Assembly: GCA_036446455.1 (NCBI GenBank)
Contig: JAZFSZ010000115.1
Location: 1 to 64,000 of the forward strand
Origin: JAZFSZ01 sp036446455
GTDB taxonomy: Bacteria; Pseudomonadota; Gammaproteobacteria; Acidiferrobacterales; JAJDNE01
DNA length: 64,000 nt
Direction: 5' to 3'
The notes under the pieces are model-generated. The model saw nothing but the letters and a program-made list of their open reading frames with translations, made no database searches and was not told the origin of the DNA. This document shows positions 28,117 to 36,612 of this stretch, piece by piece (the first letter of the stretch is position 1; each line of letters starts with the position of its first letter). The translations under genes and the position numbers were made by a program.

Positions 28117-29208
28117 GTGCCAAAAGTCACAGATCTTTTCAAGAAAAAGCGCCCCCCACTGATCGGGATCGATATTAGCGCCTCATCGGTGAAGGTGCTC
28201 GAACTGAGTCAAAGCGGTGAGCACTACCGTGTTGAGCGCTATGCCGTAGAGCCACTGCCGCAAAATGCAGTGGTGGAGCATGCCATTACTGAGGTCGAGC
28301 AGGTCTCCGATGCGATTCAGCGGGCAGTAAAACGGTCGGGCACCAAGACCAAGCACGCCGCGGTCGCCGTAGCCGGCGCACATGTCATCACCAAGACCGT
28401 CAAGATACCTGCTGGCATGAGTGAAATCGAGCTCACCGGTCAGGTAGAAATGGAGGCCGATCACTATATTCCTTATCCGCTGGACGAGGTGAATCTCGAC
28501 TGGCAGGTGGTGGATACACCCAGCAGTGAAGACGAGCACCAGGAAGAGGAAGAACAACTGGTGTTGATGGCTGCCTGCCGCAAGGAGATTGTCGATGACT
28601 ATGTTGCGGTGGTGGAAGGCGCAGGCCTGAAACCGGGTATTGTCGATATCGAGACCTACGCCATGGAAAACGCATACTTTTTAATCTCGCATCACATGCC
28701 GGGTGCTGGCATGGAAAAGACGGTTGCGGTGATGGATGTGGGTTCGACGACAACCAACATCAATGTGATGCACAGCAACAAATCTGTCTATACCCGTGAC
28801 CACACCTTCGGCGGCCGCCAATTGACTGAAGAAATTCAACGTCGATACGGCCTCTCTTATGAGGAGGCGGGTTTGGCGAAGAAGCAGGGAGGTCTGCCGG
28901 ATAATTATCAGACCGACGTATTGCGGCCGTTTATGGAGGCTCTGTGTCAGGAAGTAACACGGGCACTGCAATTCTTCTATTCGTCCAGTACCTTTAACAG
29001 TGTCGATCAGATTCTGCTCGCAGGTGGCTGCTCGCAGATCCCGGGTGTAGATGAACTGGTGGCAGCTCGAACCGGTATTCCGACAATGGTGGCGAACCCG
29101 TTTACCAGCATGTCTTTGGCATCCCGCATCAAACCACAGATTCTCAGTAATGATGCACCTTCATTGATGATTACCTGCGGGCTGGCGATGAGGAGTTTTG
29201 ATAAATGA
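28117..29208 (+). CDS. pilM: Type IV pilus assembly protein PilM
   Basis: Cytoplasmic actin-like ATPase that ties the pilus motor to the inner-membrane alignment complex. The 363 residues show LIGIDISASSVKVLEL (phosphate 1 and PilN-binding region), VMDVGSTTTNINVM (phosphate 2) and ILLAGGCSQIPGVDEL (adenosine site). The start is a GTG (28117) with AAGGA seven bases upstream; the frame also holds a TTG at 28096, which lacks a ribosome site and would add residues absent from the family. Overlaps pilN by four bases. Confidence 0.95.
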   Translation: MPKVTDLFKKKRPPLIGIDISASSVKVLELSQSGEHYRVERYAVEPLPQNAVVEHAITEVEQVSDAIQRAVKRSGTKTKHAAVAVAGAHVITKTVKIPAGMSEIELTGQVEMEADHYIPYPLDEVNLDWQVVDTPSSEDEHQEEEEQLVLMAACRKEIVDDYVAVVEGAGLKPGIVDIETYAMENAYFLISHHMPGAGMEKTVAVMDVGSTTTNINVMHSNKSVYTRDHTFGGRQLTEEIQRRYGLSYEEAGLAKKQGGLPDNYQTDVLRPFMEALCQEVTRALQFFYSSSTFNSVDQILLAGGCSQIPGVDELVAARTGIPTMVANPFTSMSLASRIKPQILSNDAPSLMITCGLAMRSFDK

Positions 29209-29825
29209 CGACCCATATCAACCTGTTGCCATGGCGCGATATGCAGCGCAAGGAACAGGATCGCCAGCTCCTGAGCATTGGTATTTTCGCGTGGATGCTA
29301 ATGGGTTTGGTGGTGTTCTATGCCCACCTGCATGTTAGTGGCCTGATAGAAGCGCAAAATGTAAGAAACAAGTACCTTAAAACCGAAATCGCCGTACTGA
29401 ATAATGTCATCAAGGAAATATCAAACATCAAGAAAAAGCGCAAGGCGCTGGTTGAGCGCATGAATGTTATTTACAAGCTGCAGGCGGACCGGACGCGAAT
29501 GGTTCATGTGCTCGACGAGTTGACGCAGACATTGCCGGAAGGCGTTTACTACACCAGCCTGAAGCAACAAGGTAACAAGCTATCACTTATCGGAATCGCA
29601 CAGTCCAACGCGCGCGTTTCTACCCTGATGCGGAACTTTGCTGGGTCGACCTGGTTTGCCAGTCCACGTTTATCGGTGGTCAAGGCCCAGGGTGCAGGTG
29701 GCGGGCGTGTGAGCACGTTTAATATGACCATTGTCCAACGCACCACACCAAAAAAAATTAAAGACACTATTAAAGACACTATTAAAGACAAGAGTAAGGA
29801 CAAGAGTAAGGACAAGAATAAATAA
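29205..29825 (+). CDS. pilN: Type IV pilus assembly protein PilN
   Basis: Inner-membrane alignment-complex protein; its N-terminal tail binds PilM and its periplasmic part pairs with PilO. The family N-terminus INLLPWRDMQRKEQDRQ is exact, followed by a membrane helix (about 24-42), a coiled coil and a ferredoxin-like periplasmic domain. 206 residues, slightly long because of a low-complexity basic tail made of IKDT and KSKD repeats (about residues 184-206), encoded by short DNA tandem repeats. ATGA overlap with pilM. Confidence 0.94.
   Translation: MTTHINLLPWRDMQRKEQDRQLLSIGIFAWMLMGLVVFYAHLHVSGLIEAQNVRNKYLKTEIAVLNNVIKEISNIKKKRKALVERMNVIYKLQADRTRMVHVLDELTQTLPEGVYYTSLKQQGNKLSLIGIAQSNARVSTLMRNFAGSTWFASPRLSVVKAQGAGGGRVSTFNMTIVQRTTPKKIKDTIKDTIKDKSKDKSKDKNK
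29757..29822 (+). repeat. Two adjacent 12-base tandem repeats at the end of pilN
   Basis: ATTAAAGACACT is repeated about 2.7 times (29757-29789), followed directly by AAGAGTAAGGAC repeated about 2.4 times (29790-29818). Each unit is four codons, so gain or loss of a unit changes tail length without shifting frame. The stop codon follows at 29823. Confidence 0.85.
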
Positions 29826-29828
29826 GCC

Positions 29829-30467
29829 ATGAAGCTTGAAGACTTTCAGAGCATCGACTGGAACGACTTTTCGGCGTGGCCACTGTTCATCAAGGTGATC
29901 GGTGTCGGGGTTATTGCGGTGGCAATTCTGGCCGGCGGCTTCTGGTTCATTATTCAGGACGAGATTGACGGTTACAAATTGGCGCAGGAGAAAGAGCAAT
30001 TACTGCGTAAGCAATTCGTGGCCAAAAAGGCCCTTGCTGTGAACTTACCGGCCTATAAGCAGCAGATGACGGACATGAAGCAGACATTTGGCAGCCTGCT
30101 GCGGCAGTTGCCCAACTCGACGGAAGTGCCGGATCTGCTGGTGGATATTACGCAGGCGGGCCTCGGCCAGGGTTTGAAATTTAATTTGTTTAAACCGGGT
30201 AAGGAGCGCATAAAAGGATTTTACGCCGAACTTCCTATTAGCATTCAGGTCACGGGCCCCTATCATCAGATTGCGGGTTTCGTGAGCGATGTTGCAGCGT
30301 TGCCCCGGATTGTCACTATCAATAACATTACAATCAGAAAATTAGGCAAAAAAAGTAGAAGTAAGGTGCTGAGCATGACCGCAACTGCGAAGACATATCG
30401 TTATCTCAGCAGCAGTGAAACTAAAAAGCAGAAGAAAAAGAAAGGCAAGCGTCGTCGTCGCAAGTGA
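29829..30467 (+). CDS. pilO: Type IV pilus assembly protein PilO
   Basis: Bitopic inner-membrane partner of PilN. The 212 residues have the typical cytoplasmic start (FQSIDWNDFSAWPLFIKV), one membrane helix (about 20-42), a coiled coil and the periplasmic ferredoxin-like domain (LPNSTEVPDLLVDITQAGL, AELPISIQVTGPYHQIAGF). The last 15 residues are nearly all Lys/Arg, an unusual tail on the periplasmic side. Starts three bases after pilN. Confidence 0.94.
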   Translation: MKLEDFQSIDWNDFSAWPLFIKVIGVGVIAVAILAGGFWFIIQDEIDGYKLAQEKEQLLRKQFVAKKALAVNLPAYKQQMTDMKQTFGSLLRQLPNSTEVPDLLVDITQAGLGQGLKFNLFKPGKERIKGFYAELPISIQVTGPYHQIAGFVSDVAALPRIVTINNITIRKLGKKSRSKVLSMTATAKTYRYLSSSETKKQKKKKGKRRRRK

Positions 30468-30482
30468 GATTGAGTGCGTTTT

Positions 30483-31016
30483 ATGAAGTTTAAATATGCA
30501 ATAAGTATATTGGTTTTATCGGCCACGGTTACTGCGTGTAGCAGTGATGGCTTGAGCGATTTGCGCACGTTCACCAAAAACACGCACAAAGATCGAAAGC
30601 CACGAGTAGACCCGATACCCGAGGTGAAGGTGTTCGAAAAATATGCCTACACCGCGTATAAATTACCGGATCCATTTTCCCGGGAGAATCTACGCAATAC
30701 CGGTGTTTCAGCAAAGGTAAACGATGGTGAAGGACTGCAACCCGACCTGACGCGGCCGAAAGAAGCGTTGGAAGAATATCCGCTGGATGCGTTGACGATG
30801 GTTGGAACATTGGAGAGGCGCAATGTGATATGGGGTGTTATCCAAGTCGCCAGTGCCGACGGAGAAATGCATCGCGTAAAAGTGGGTAATCATATGGGAA
30901 GAAACTTCGGGATGGTTACCGAGATTACCGACGATAAGATCGTGTTGGTAGAACTGGTTCGTAGCTCCCTGGGTGACTGGATAGAGCGGGAAGCTGCAAT
31001 CAAGCTTAGAGAATGA
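30483..31016 (+). CDS. pilP: Type IV pilus lipoprotein PilP
   Basis: Periplasmic lipoprotein that links PilN/PilO to the secretin PilQ. The lipobox is VTAC at residues 16-19 of the 177-residue reading; an in-frame GTG three codons earlier is the alternative start. The body matches the family: YKLPDPFSRE, then the beta-sandwich segment YPLDALTMVGTL and WGVIQVASADGEMHRVKVGNHMG (split by Val). Overlaps the beginning of the pilQ frame by four bases at the longer pilQ start. Confidence 0.93.
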   Translation: MKFKYAISILVLSATVTACSSDGLSDLRTFTKNTHKDRKPRVDPIPEVKVFEKYAYTAYKLPDPFSRENLRNTGVSAKVNDGEGLQPDLTRPKEALEEYPLDALTMVGTLERRNVIWGVIQVASADGEMHRVKVGNHMGRNFGMVTEITDDKIVLVELVRSSLGDWIEREAAIKLRE

Positions 31017-31054
31017 TTCATCCAGAGGCTGGGCCAATGATGGAAAGTCATATT

Positions 31055-33553
31055 ATGAAAAGTTTGTCAAAACGTATCACTACCGGATTAAATATATTGC
31101 TGCTACTGGCAATCGCAAGCCCGGTGTTTGCGGGTCAGGTGACGTCAGTGGAGTGGCGGTCCAAGGGCAAGGCGCCGGTTTTATCAATCAAGCTGTCCAG
31201 CAGTGTGTCATCTTATGAAACACGAAGTTTCGAAGGCGGTAAAAGACTGCGCATCATTATTCATGATACCACGCTGGGGACATCACTCCTTGACCTGCCA
31301 GGCAGTGGCATCGTCAAAGGTGTTTTTCCCTACCTCGCAGGTGATGGCACGTCGACTAACATTGATCTGTTAATGGATCAACCGGGCCAGGTGAAAGTAA
31401 CGAAAAAGCGTCGTGAATTACGCATCAGGATATCGCGCCTGAAAGGTGGTTCAAAAGCGGCACGCAGGCAAATGACAGTGAGCAAGGGTGGCAACGCTAT
31501 CACCGATGTGCGTTTCACCAAGCTGCCCGGCAGCCGCGTTCAGATCACGTTGAAAATGGTGCAAACACCAACGAAACCGAACACGTTCACTATTACCAAT
31601 CCGGCTCGCATCTCGCTGGATTTCTCCAATACTGGAATTCACCTTCTGAAGAAATCTGTGCCCATCAAGACCGGCGCAGTGGACACCGTAAACGTGGTGC
31701 AATCAGGTAATCGTACACGTGTGGTACTCACGCTGTATCAGGCGGTTGCCTACAATACCAGTATCGAAGAAAACGCCTACGTTATTACGGTAGAAAGTCC
31801 CACGATTCGTAGCCTGCAGGACGATCAAATCCGGACGACACATTTTGCCGGTTCCGGTAAGGAAGGCAAGCACCGAATTACCGATATTGATTTTAGGAGA
31901 GAGCCCGACGGCGGCGCGAAAATAGTGATCAAGCTGTCCGACCCCTCTGTCGGTGTAGATATCCGGGAACAGGCGGGTGAAATCCTGGTCGATTTTCTCG
32001 ACACACGGGTACCCTTATCATTGCAAAAGCGACTCGACGTGGTTGATTTTGCGACACCGGTGAAAACAATAGACACATTTAGCCGCGGACGAAACACACG
32101 TGTTGTTATTACTCCAACGGGAGCGTATGAGCATCTTGCTTATCAGGCCGGCAATGTGTTCACTATAAACATTAAACCAATACCAGAAGGCGAAAAGGAT
32201 AGGAGAGTTAAAGATGAATTCGGTTATACCGGTGAGAAGCTTTCACTAAACTTTCAGCGAATTTCGGTTAGAGACGCGTTACAGGTGCTCGCCGACTTTA
32301 CCGGGCTGAACTTTGTCATCAGTGACAGCGTATCCGGCAACCTGACGCTTCGACTCAAGGATGTACCCTGGGACCAGGCAATGGATATTATTCTAGAGAG
32401 CAAAAATCTTGGTCAGCGGGAAAGAGGCAATGTGGTTGTGATCGCACCGGAACGGGAGCTGGCTGCGAAAGACAAGGCCATCCTGGAAGCCAAAAAGACG
32501 GTGCGGGATCTGGAGCCCCTGGTCTCTGAGCTGATCCGCATTAACTACGCTAAAGCGGCCGATATTGCCAGATTACTGAAATCAGTCAAGGCCGTTGAAT
32601 CAGGATTTACGTCGGCAAATCCGTTCCAGACAATTTCGTATGCGGGCGAACAGAAGCTGGAATCAAATTCGTTATTGTCAGCGCGTGGTCAGGTTACCGT
32701 AGACGTACGCACCAACTCCATCCTTATTCAGGACACACCCACAAAAATACAGGAAGTACGTAAGCTGATTGCCTTGCTCGACCAACCTGTTGAACAGGTG
32801 ATGATTGAGGCACGTCTGGTGGAGGCAACATCCACTTTTGTAAAATCATTAGGCGCCAGGTTTGGGGTCACCAAAGCCAGTTTTGGCGCGACGACCACGG
32901 CCAGTCTGACTGGCAGCCTGGAAGGTAATATCAGCATTATCAACACAGGCACATTGGCCGCCAATACCGACGGCTTGAATGTGGATCTGCCTTCCACCGG
33001 TATTGGACTGGCGAACCCCGGGCAAATCGCGTTGACGCTGGCCAAGCTGGGTTCAGGGGAACTTCTGCAACTGGAGCTGTCGGCACTGGAACAGGAGGGA
33101 AACGGCAAGATCATTTCCAGCCCGCGAATAATCACCGCAAACCAGCAGACGGCAACTATCGAGCAGGGGCAAGAGCGCGAATTTTCGGTGGGCTCAGGTC
33201 TATCAAAAATACAAACAGCTGTGCTCAAGCTGGAAGTTACGCCGCAGATTACTCCCGACCGTCGTATTTTGCTTGATGTCATAGTGACAAAAGACAACTT
33301 CGCCGATGTGGCCTCAGGGTTGATCAACAAGAAAAGAATTGAAACGAGCATTCTGCTTGATAACGGTGAGACAATCGCCATCGGTGGCATCTATGAACAA
33401 GACTCGGGCGATACCACAACCCAGATACCGGTGTTCGGACGACTGCCGATTATAGGCTGGATGTTCAAAAATAAAGAGCACAAAGATAACAAAACCGAGC
33501 TTCTGATCTTCCTGACACCGAAAATACTATCCGACAAAATCGGCTTGAGATAA
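31055..33553 (+). CDS. pilQ: Type IV pilus secretin PilQ
   Basis: Outer-membrane secretin through which the pilus emerges. From ATG 31055 (832 residues) a signal peptide ends at VFA-GQ. Next come two AMIN domains (about 20-260) that bind peptidoglycan, a secretin/TonB short N-terminal domain (NFVISDSVSGNLTLRLKDV), N-domain repeats and the C-terminal secretin domain (VEQVMIEARLVEA, ISSPRIITANQQTA, GGIYEQDSGD). ATG 31055 has GGAAAG seven bases upstream. An ATG at 31013 overlaps the pilP stop (ATGA) but would put a hydrophilic 14-residue leader before the signal peptide. A T/S-rich loop (about 610-660) is secretin-typical. Confidence 0.95.
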   Translation: MKSLSKRITTGLNILLLLAIASPVFAGQVTSVEWRSKGKAPVLSIKLSSSVSSYETRSFEGGKRLRIIIHDTTLGTSLLDLPGSGIVKGVFPYLAGDGTSTNIDLLMDQPGQVKVTKKRRELRIRISRLKGGSKAARRQMTVSKGGNAITDVRFTKLPGSRVQITLKMVQTPTKPNTFTITNPARISLDFSNTGIHLLKKSVPIKTGAVDTVNVVQSGNRTRVVLTLYQAVAYNTSIEENAYVITVESPTIRSLQDDQIRTTHFAGSGKEGKHRITDIDFRREPDGGAKIVIKLSDPSVGVDIREQAGEILVDFLDTRVPLSLQKRLDVVDFATPVKTIDTFSRGRNTRVVITPTGAYEHLAYQAGNVFTINIKPIPEGEKDRRVKDEFGYTGEKLSLNFQRISVRDALQVLADFTGLNFVISDSVSGNLTLRLKDVPWDQAMDIILESKNLGQRERGNVVVIAPERELAAKDKAILEAKKTVRDLEPLVSELIRINYAKAADIARLLKSVKAVESGFTSANPFQTISYAGEQKLESNSLLSARGQVTVDVRTNSILIQDTPTKIQEVRKLIALLDQPVEQVMIEARLVEATSTFVKSLGARFGVTKASFGATTTASLTGSLEGNISIINTGTLAANTDGLNVDLPSTGIGLANPGQIALTLAKLGSGELLQLELSALEQEGNGKIISSPRIITANQQTATIEQGQEREFSVGSGLSKIQTAVLKLEVTPQITPDRRILLDVIVTKDNFADVASGLINKKRIETSILLDNGETIAIGGIYEQDSGDTTTQIPVFGRLPIIGWMFKNKEHKDNKTELLIFLTPKILSDKIGLR

Positions 33554-33561
33554 TTGTGTGT

Positions 33562-33586
33562 CCGGGGCGCACGCCATTTGCCCCGG
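33562..33586 (+). other. Hairpin between pilQ and aroK
   Basis: CCGGGGC (33562-33568) pairs with GCCCCGG (33580-33586) across an 11-base loop. No T-run follows, so it is not an intrinsic terminator; it could slow polymerase or protect the 3' end of the pil message. Confidence 0.45.
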
Positions 33587-33626
33587 GCTTGCGTTCTCCC
33601 GGCGTAGCTGGCATATCATGCCGGCC

Positions 33627-34160
33627 ATGAATATTCCCCAAAATATATATCTGGTTGGACCCATGGGTGCGGGCAAATCGACCATTGGCCGCCACCTCGC
33701 CGATATGACGGACAAGCAGTTTCGCGATGCTGACCAGGAAATTGAAAACCGTACCGGTGCATCGATACCCTTAATATTCGAGATAGAGGGCGAAGAAGGA
33801 TTCCGCAGGCGCGAAAGCGCCATGTTGGCAGAATTGGCTGGGGAACCAGGCCTGGTGCTGGCGACAGGTGGCGGAGTCGTTCTTACGGCAGACAATCGTC
33901 ACCTGCTGAGCGACAATGGTTTCGTGGTATACCTTCACGCCGACATTGAAATTCTCTATGAACGAACCCGGCATGACCGCAATCGTCCGCTGCTGAACGA
34001 AGGTGATCGACGCCTGAAGCTGGCGGAGATCATGGCTGTCCGGGATCCGCTTTACCGGGAGGTGGCAGACCTGGTGATCGAAACCGACAAGCGGCCGGCG
34101 AAAACAGTGGCCAGGAAAATTTTCGAGTCGATACAGGCAAGATCGGATGCAAACACTTGA
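33627..34160 (+). CDS. aroK: Shikimate kinase
   Basis: Phosphorylates shikimate in aromatic amino acid synthesis. The 177 residues begin MNIPQNIYLVGPMGAGKST, with the Walker A loop GPMGAGKST, the shikimate-binding DADQEIENRTG region, the GEEGFRRRES segment and the lid/adenine region RTRHDRNRPLL. A frame-linked ATG three codons upstream (33618) is possible; neither has a strong ribosome site. Overlaps aroB by 14 bases, and the pair follows pilQ as in most gammaproteobacteria. Confidence 0.94.
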   Translation: MNIPQNIYLVGPMGAGKSTIGRHLADMTDKQFRDADQEIENRTGASIPLIFEIEGEEGFRRRESAMLAELAGEPGLVLATGGGVVLTADNRHLLSDNGFVVYLHADIEILYERTRHDRNRPLLNEGDRRLKLAEIMAVRDPLYREVADLVIETDKRPAKTVARKIFESIQARSDANT

Positions 34161-35259
34161 GCTTGATTTGGGTAAGAGGAGTTACCCGATCTATGTCGGC
34201 AGCGGCCTGCTGCACGAAAATGACTTGCTGGCGCAACATGTTGCCGGATTCCGTGTGGCTATTATTAGCAACGAGACTGTGGCACCGCTTTATCTGAAAG
34301 AGGTGGAACAAGCACTATCGGATTTCGAACGCATCAGCGTCGTTTTGCCAGACGGTGAGAAATTTAAAAACCTCGAAACTCTTAACAAGATCTTCGACAC
34401 GCTACTGGAAACCCGTTGCGACCGGCAGGTCACGCTGATTGCTCTGGGCGGCGGCGTTATTGGCGACATGACCGGCTTTGCGGCCGCGTGCTACCAGCGA
34501 GGAGTAGCGTATATCCAGATACCGACCACGCTGCTGGCGCAGGTGGATTCCTCGGTTGGCGGCAAGACCGGCGTCAACCATGCGCTGGGTAAAAACATGA
34601 TCGGCGCCTTTTATCAGCCGAAATGCGTACTGATTGATACCGATACACTGAAGACATTGCCGGACGAAGAACTCTCTGCCGGATTGGCAGAAGTTATCAA
34701 ATACGGCCTGATTCGCGACATTGAGTTTCTTCGCTGGCTTGAGCAAAACATGGAGAAGTTGCTCGAACGGGATAGCGATGCGCTGGCCTATGCCATCGAA
34801 CGCTGCTGTCAGAACAAGGCGGAAATTGTCGCTGAAGATGAGCGTGAAACCGGCCAGCGGGCATTGTTGAATCTGGGGCATACCTTTGGCCATGCCATTG
34901 AGACTGGCAGTGGTTATGGCAACTGGTTACATGGCGAAGCGGTGGCAGCGGGCATGGCAATGGCAGTTGACCTGTCACAGCGCATGGCTTGGCTTAGTGA
35001 TAATGATGTTGGCCGCGTAAGCGAAATCCTGAAACGCGCCCGCCTGCCGGTCTGTGGGCCCGACACCCTCTCGGTCGATCGGTATCTTGAGCTGATGGCT
35101 GTTGATAAAAAAGTGATAGCCGGCCAGTTGCGACTGGTACTACTGCATAAACTGGGCAACGCATTTATTTGCGAATCTTTTGACGAGGACAAATTGCGGC
35201 AAACGCTGGAGAAGTGCCGCATGGCCAACGCGCGTGCTGCGAGCGGGGCGAATAAATGA
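34147..35259 (+). CDS. aroB: 3-dehydroquinate synthase
   Basis: NAD- and metal-dependent enzyme that closes DAHP to 3-dehydroquinate. The 370 residues show ALGGGVIGDMTGFAAACYQRG (split: GGGVIGDMTGF), QIPTTLLAQVDSSVGGKTG, and the zinc ligands in LAEVIKYGLI, LNLGHTFGHAIE and LHGEAVAAGM. Starts within aroK (14-base overlap) and shares ATGA with dgt. Confidence 0.96.
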   Translation: MQTLELDLGKRSYPIYVGSGLLHENDLLAQHVAGFRVAIISNETVAPLYLKEVEQALSDFERISVVLPDGEKFKNLETLNKIFDTLLETRCDRQVTLIALGGGVIGDMTGFAAACYQRGVAYIQIPTTLLAQVDSSVGGKTGVNHALGKNMIGAFYQPKCVLIDTDTLKTLPDEELSAGLAEVIKYGLIRDIEFLRWLEQNMEKLLERDSDALAYAIERCCQNKAEIVAEDERETGQRALLNLGHTFGHAIETGSGYGNWLHGEAVAAGMAMAVDLSQRMAWLSDNDVGRVSEILKRARLPVCGPDTLSVDRYLELMAVDKKVIAGQLRLVLLHKLGNAFICESFDEDKLRQTLEKCRMANARAASGANK

Positions 35260-36410
35260 GCCTGGCGCCGTACGCGGCCAATGACAAGCATAGCCGCGGA
35301 CGCTCGCACGACGAGCCACCTCCAGCCTACCGGAGTGAATACCAGCGCGATCGTGATCGCATTGTCCACAGCGCGGCATTCCGCCGTCTCGAATACAAGA
35401 CCCAGGTGTTTGTAAATCATGAGGGTGATCTTTTTCGTACGCGACTGACCCACTCCATCGAGGTGGCGCAAATCGGTCGCTCCATCGCACGCTCCCTTTC
35501 GCTAAACGAAGATATTACCGAAGCGATAGCGCTGGCCCACGATCTGGGTCATACCCCGTTTGGGCATGCCGGTCAGGACGCTCTGAATGACTGCATGCAA
35601 CAGTATGGCGGCTTTGAACACAATCTTCAGTCGCTGCGTGTGGTCGATGTACTGGAAGAGCGGTACGCTGAATTTCCTGGCCTGAATCTCACTTATGAGA
35701 CGCGTGAAGGAATTCTGAAACACTGTTCCAATCGTGAGGCAATGAAACTGGGCGAACTGGGTAAGCGGTTCCTGCAAAAAAAACAGCCGGGGGCGGAGGC
35801 TCAGCTGGTCAATCTCGCCGATGAAATTGCTTACAACAATCATGATGTGGATGATGGCCTTCGTTACGGCTTGATCGAGATCGATGAATTGTGCGAAATC
35901 AAATTATTCGCGGAGCAGTTTGATGAAGTACAACGTCGCTATCCCGATTTATCAAAGAGAAGGCGCATTCACGAGATTATCCGACGCATGATCAATCGCA
36001 TGGTGGTTGATCTGGTGGAAAACAGCCAGCGTCATTTGTCCGATGCCGGTGTCAGCTCACCGGATGAGGTTCGCAATGCAAAGGTGAATCTTATCGCCTA
36101 TAGCGAAGAGCTGGGTGAACAGATGCTGGAGTTAAAGCGCTTCCTGCGAAAGCGCCTTTACGATCACTACCGAGTTAGGCGCATGAGCCTGAAGTCAGCC
36201 AACATTATCAGGCAATTGTTCGATGCTTTCATGAACGATGTTCGACTTTTGCCGCCGCAATATCAGGAAAAAATCGGCACGGTTATTGTCGAAGGGATGG
36301 AACCGGAGGTGGGCCAAGCCAGAACTATCGCCGATTACATCGCCGGCATGACCGATCGCTATGCGATTGCGGAGCACGCCAGGTTATTTGCGCCCGAAGT
36401 TCCGGTTTAA
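35256..36410 (+). CDS. dgt: dGTP triphosphohydrolase-like HD protein
   Basis: HD-domain enzyme that hydrolyses dNTP to deoxynucleoside and triphosphate. The 384 residues carry the metal ligands in RLTHSIEVAQIGRSI, the HD pair in ALAHDLGHTPFGHAG and a second Asp in LVNLADEIAYNNHDVDDGL. The size and the GGFEHNLQSLRV segment fit the shorter class found outside enterics. ATGA overlap with aroB makes it part of the aroKB operon. In Pseudomonas this slot (between aroB and gltB) is filled by a SPOR/DamX-type gene instead. Confidence 0.92.
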   Translation: MSLAPYAANDKHSRGRSHDEPPPAYRSEYQRDRDRIVHSAAFRRLEYKTQVFVNHEGDLFRTRLTHSIEVAQIGRSIARSLSLNEDITEAIALAHDLGHTPFGHAGQDALNDCMQQYGGFEHNLQSLRVVDVLEERYAEFPGLNLTYETREGILKHCSNREAMKLGELGKRFLQKKQPGAEAQLVNLADEIAYNNHDVDDGLRYGLIEIDELCEIKLFAEQFDEVQRRYPDLSKRRRIHEIIRRMINRMVVDLVENSQRHLSDAGVSSPDEVRNAKVNLIAYSEELGEQMLELKRFLRKRLYDHYRVRRMSLKSANIIRQLFDAFMNDVRLLPPQYQEKIGTVIVEGMEPEVGQARTIADYIAGMTDRYAIAEHARLFAPEVPV

Positions 36411-36451
36411 CGGGGACGGGCCTGACAAAGCCCTCCCGCAGCTGATGCTGG

Positions 36452-36480
36452 TCGGGAAATCCCGAATTACCCTTGTTTTT
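36452..36480 (+). terminator. Weak possible terminator after dgt
   Basis: TCGGG-AAAT-CCCGA (36452-36465) is a 5-bp stem followed, after ten bases, by five T (36476-36480). The long distance to the T-run makes it a weak intrinsic terminator at best. Confidence 0.3.
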
Positions 36481-36496
36481 ACGCCATTTTGTGCAA

Positions 36497-36525
36497 TTGA
36501 ACCCCTGTTGCCGCGCCGGTATACT
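36497..36525 (+). promoter_or_regulatory. Sigma-70 promoter for gltBD
   Basis: TTGAAC (36497-36502) and TATACT (36520-36525) are separated by exactly 17 bases, a near-consensus pair. Transcription would start near 36532, giving an 80-base leader to the gltB GTG. Confidence 0.6.
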
Positions 36526-36612
36526 TTCCCGCCATTTGTCCGGTGTAAGCTGCGGGTTATATGGGCATTTGGCAAACATATTGGGCAACGTATACAGTAA
36601 AGAGATATAGAT

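Noticed and set aside
29757..29822. Short tandem repeats as a CRISPR array
   Set aside because: Units are 12 bases, contiguous, without spacers, and read as codons of pilN.
33562..33586. Hairpin after pilQ as an intrinsic terminator
   Set aside because: The stem is good but no T-run follows; kept only as a hairpin.
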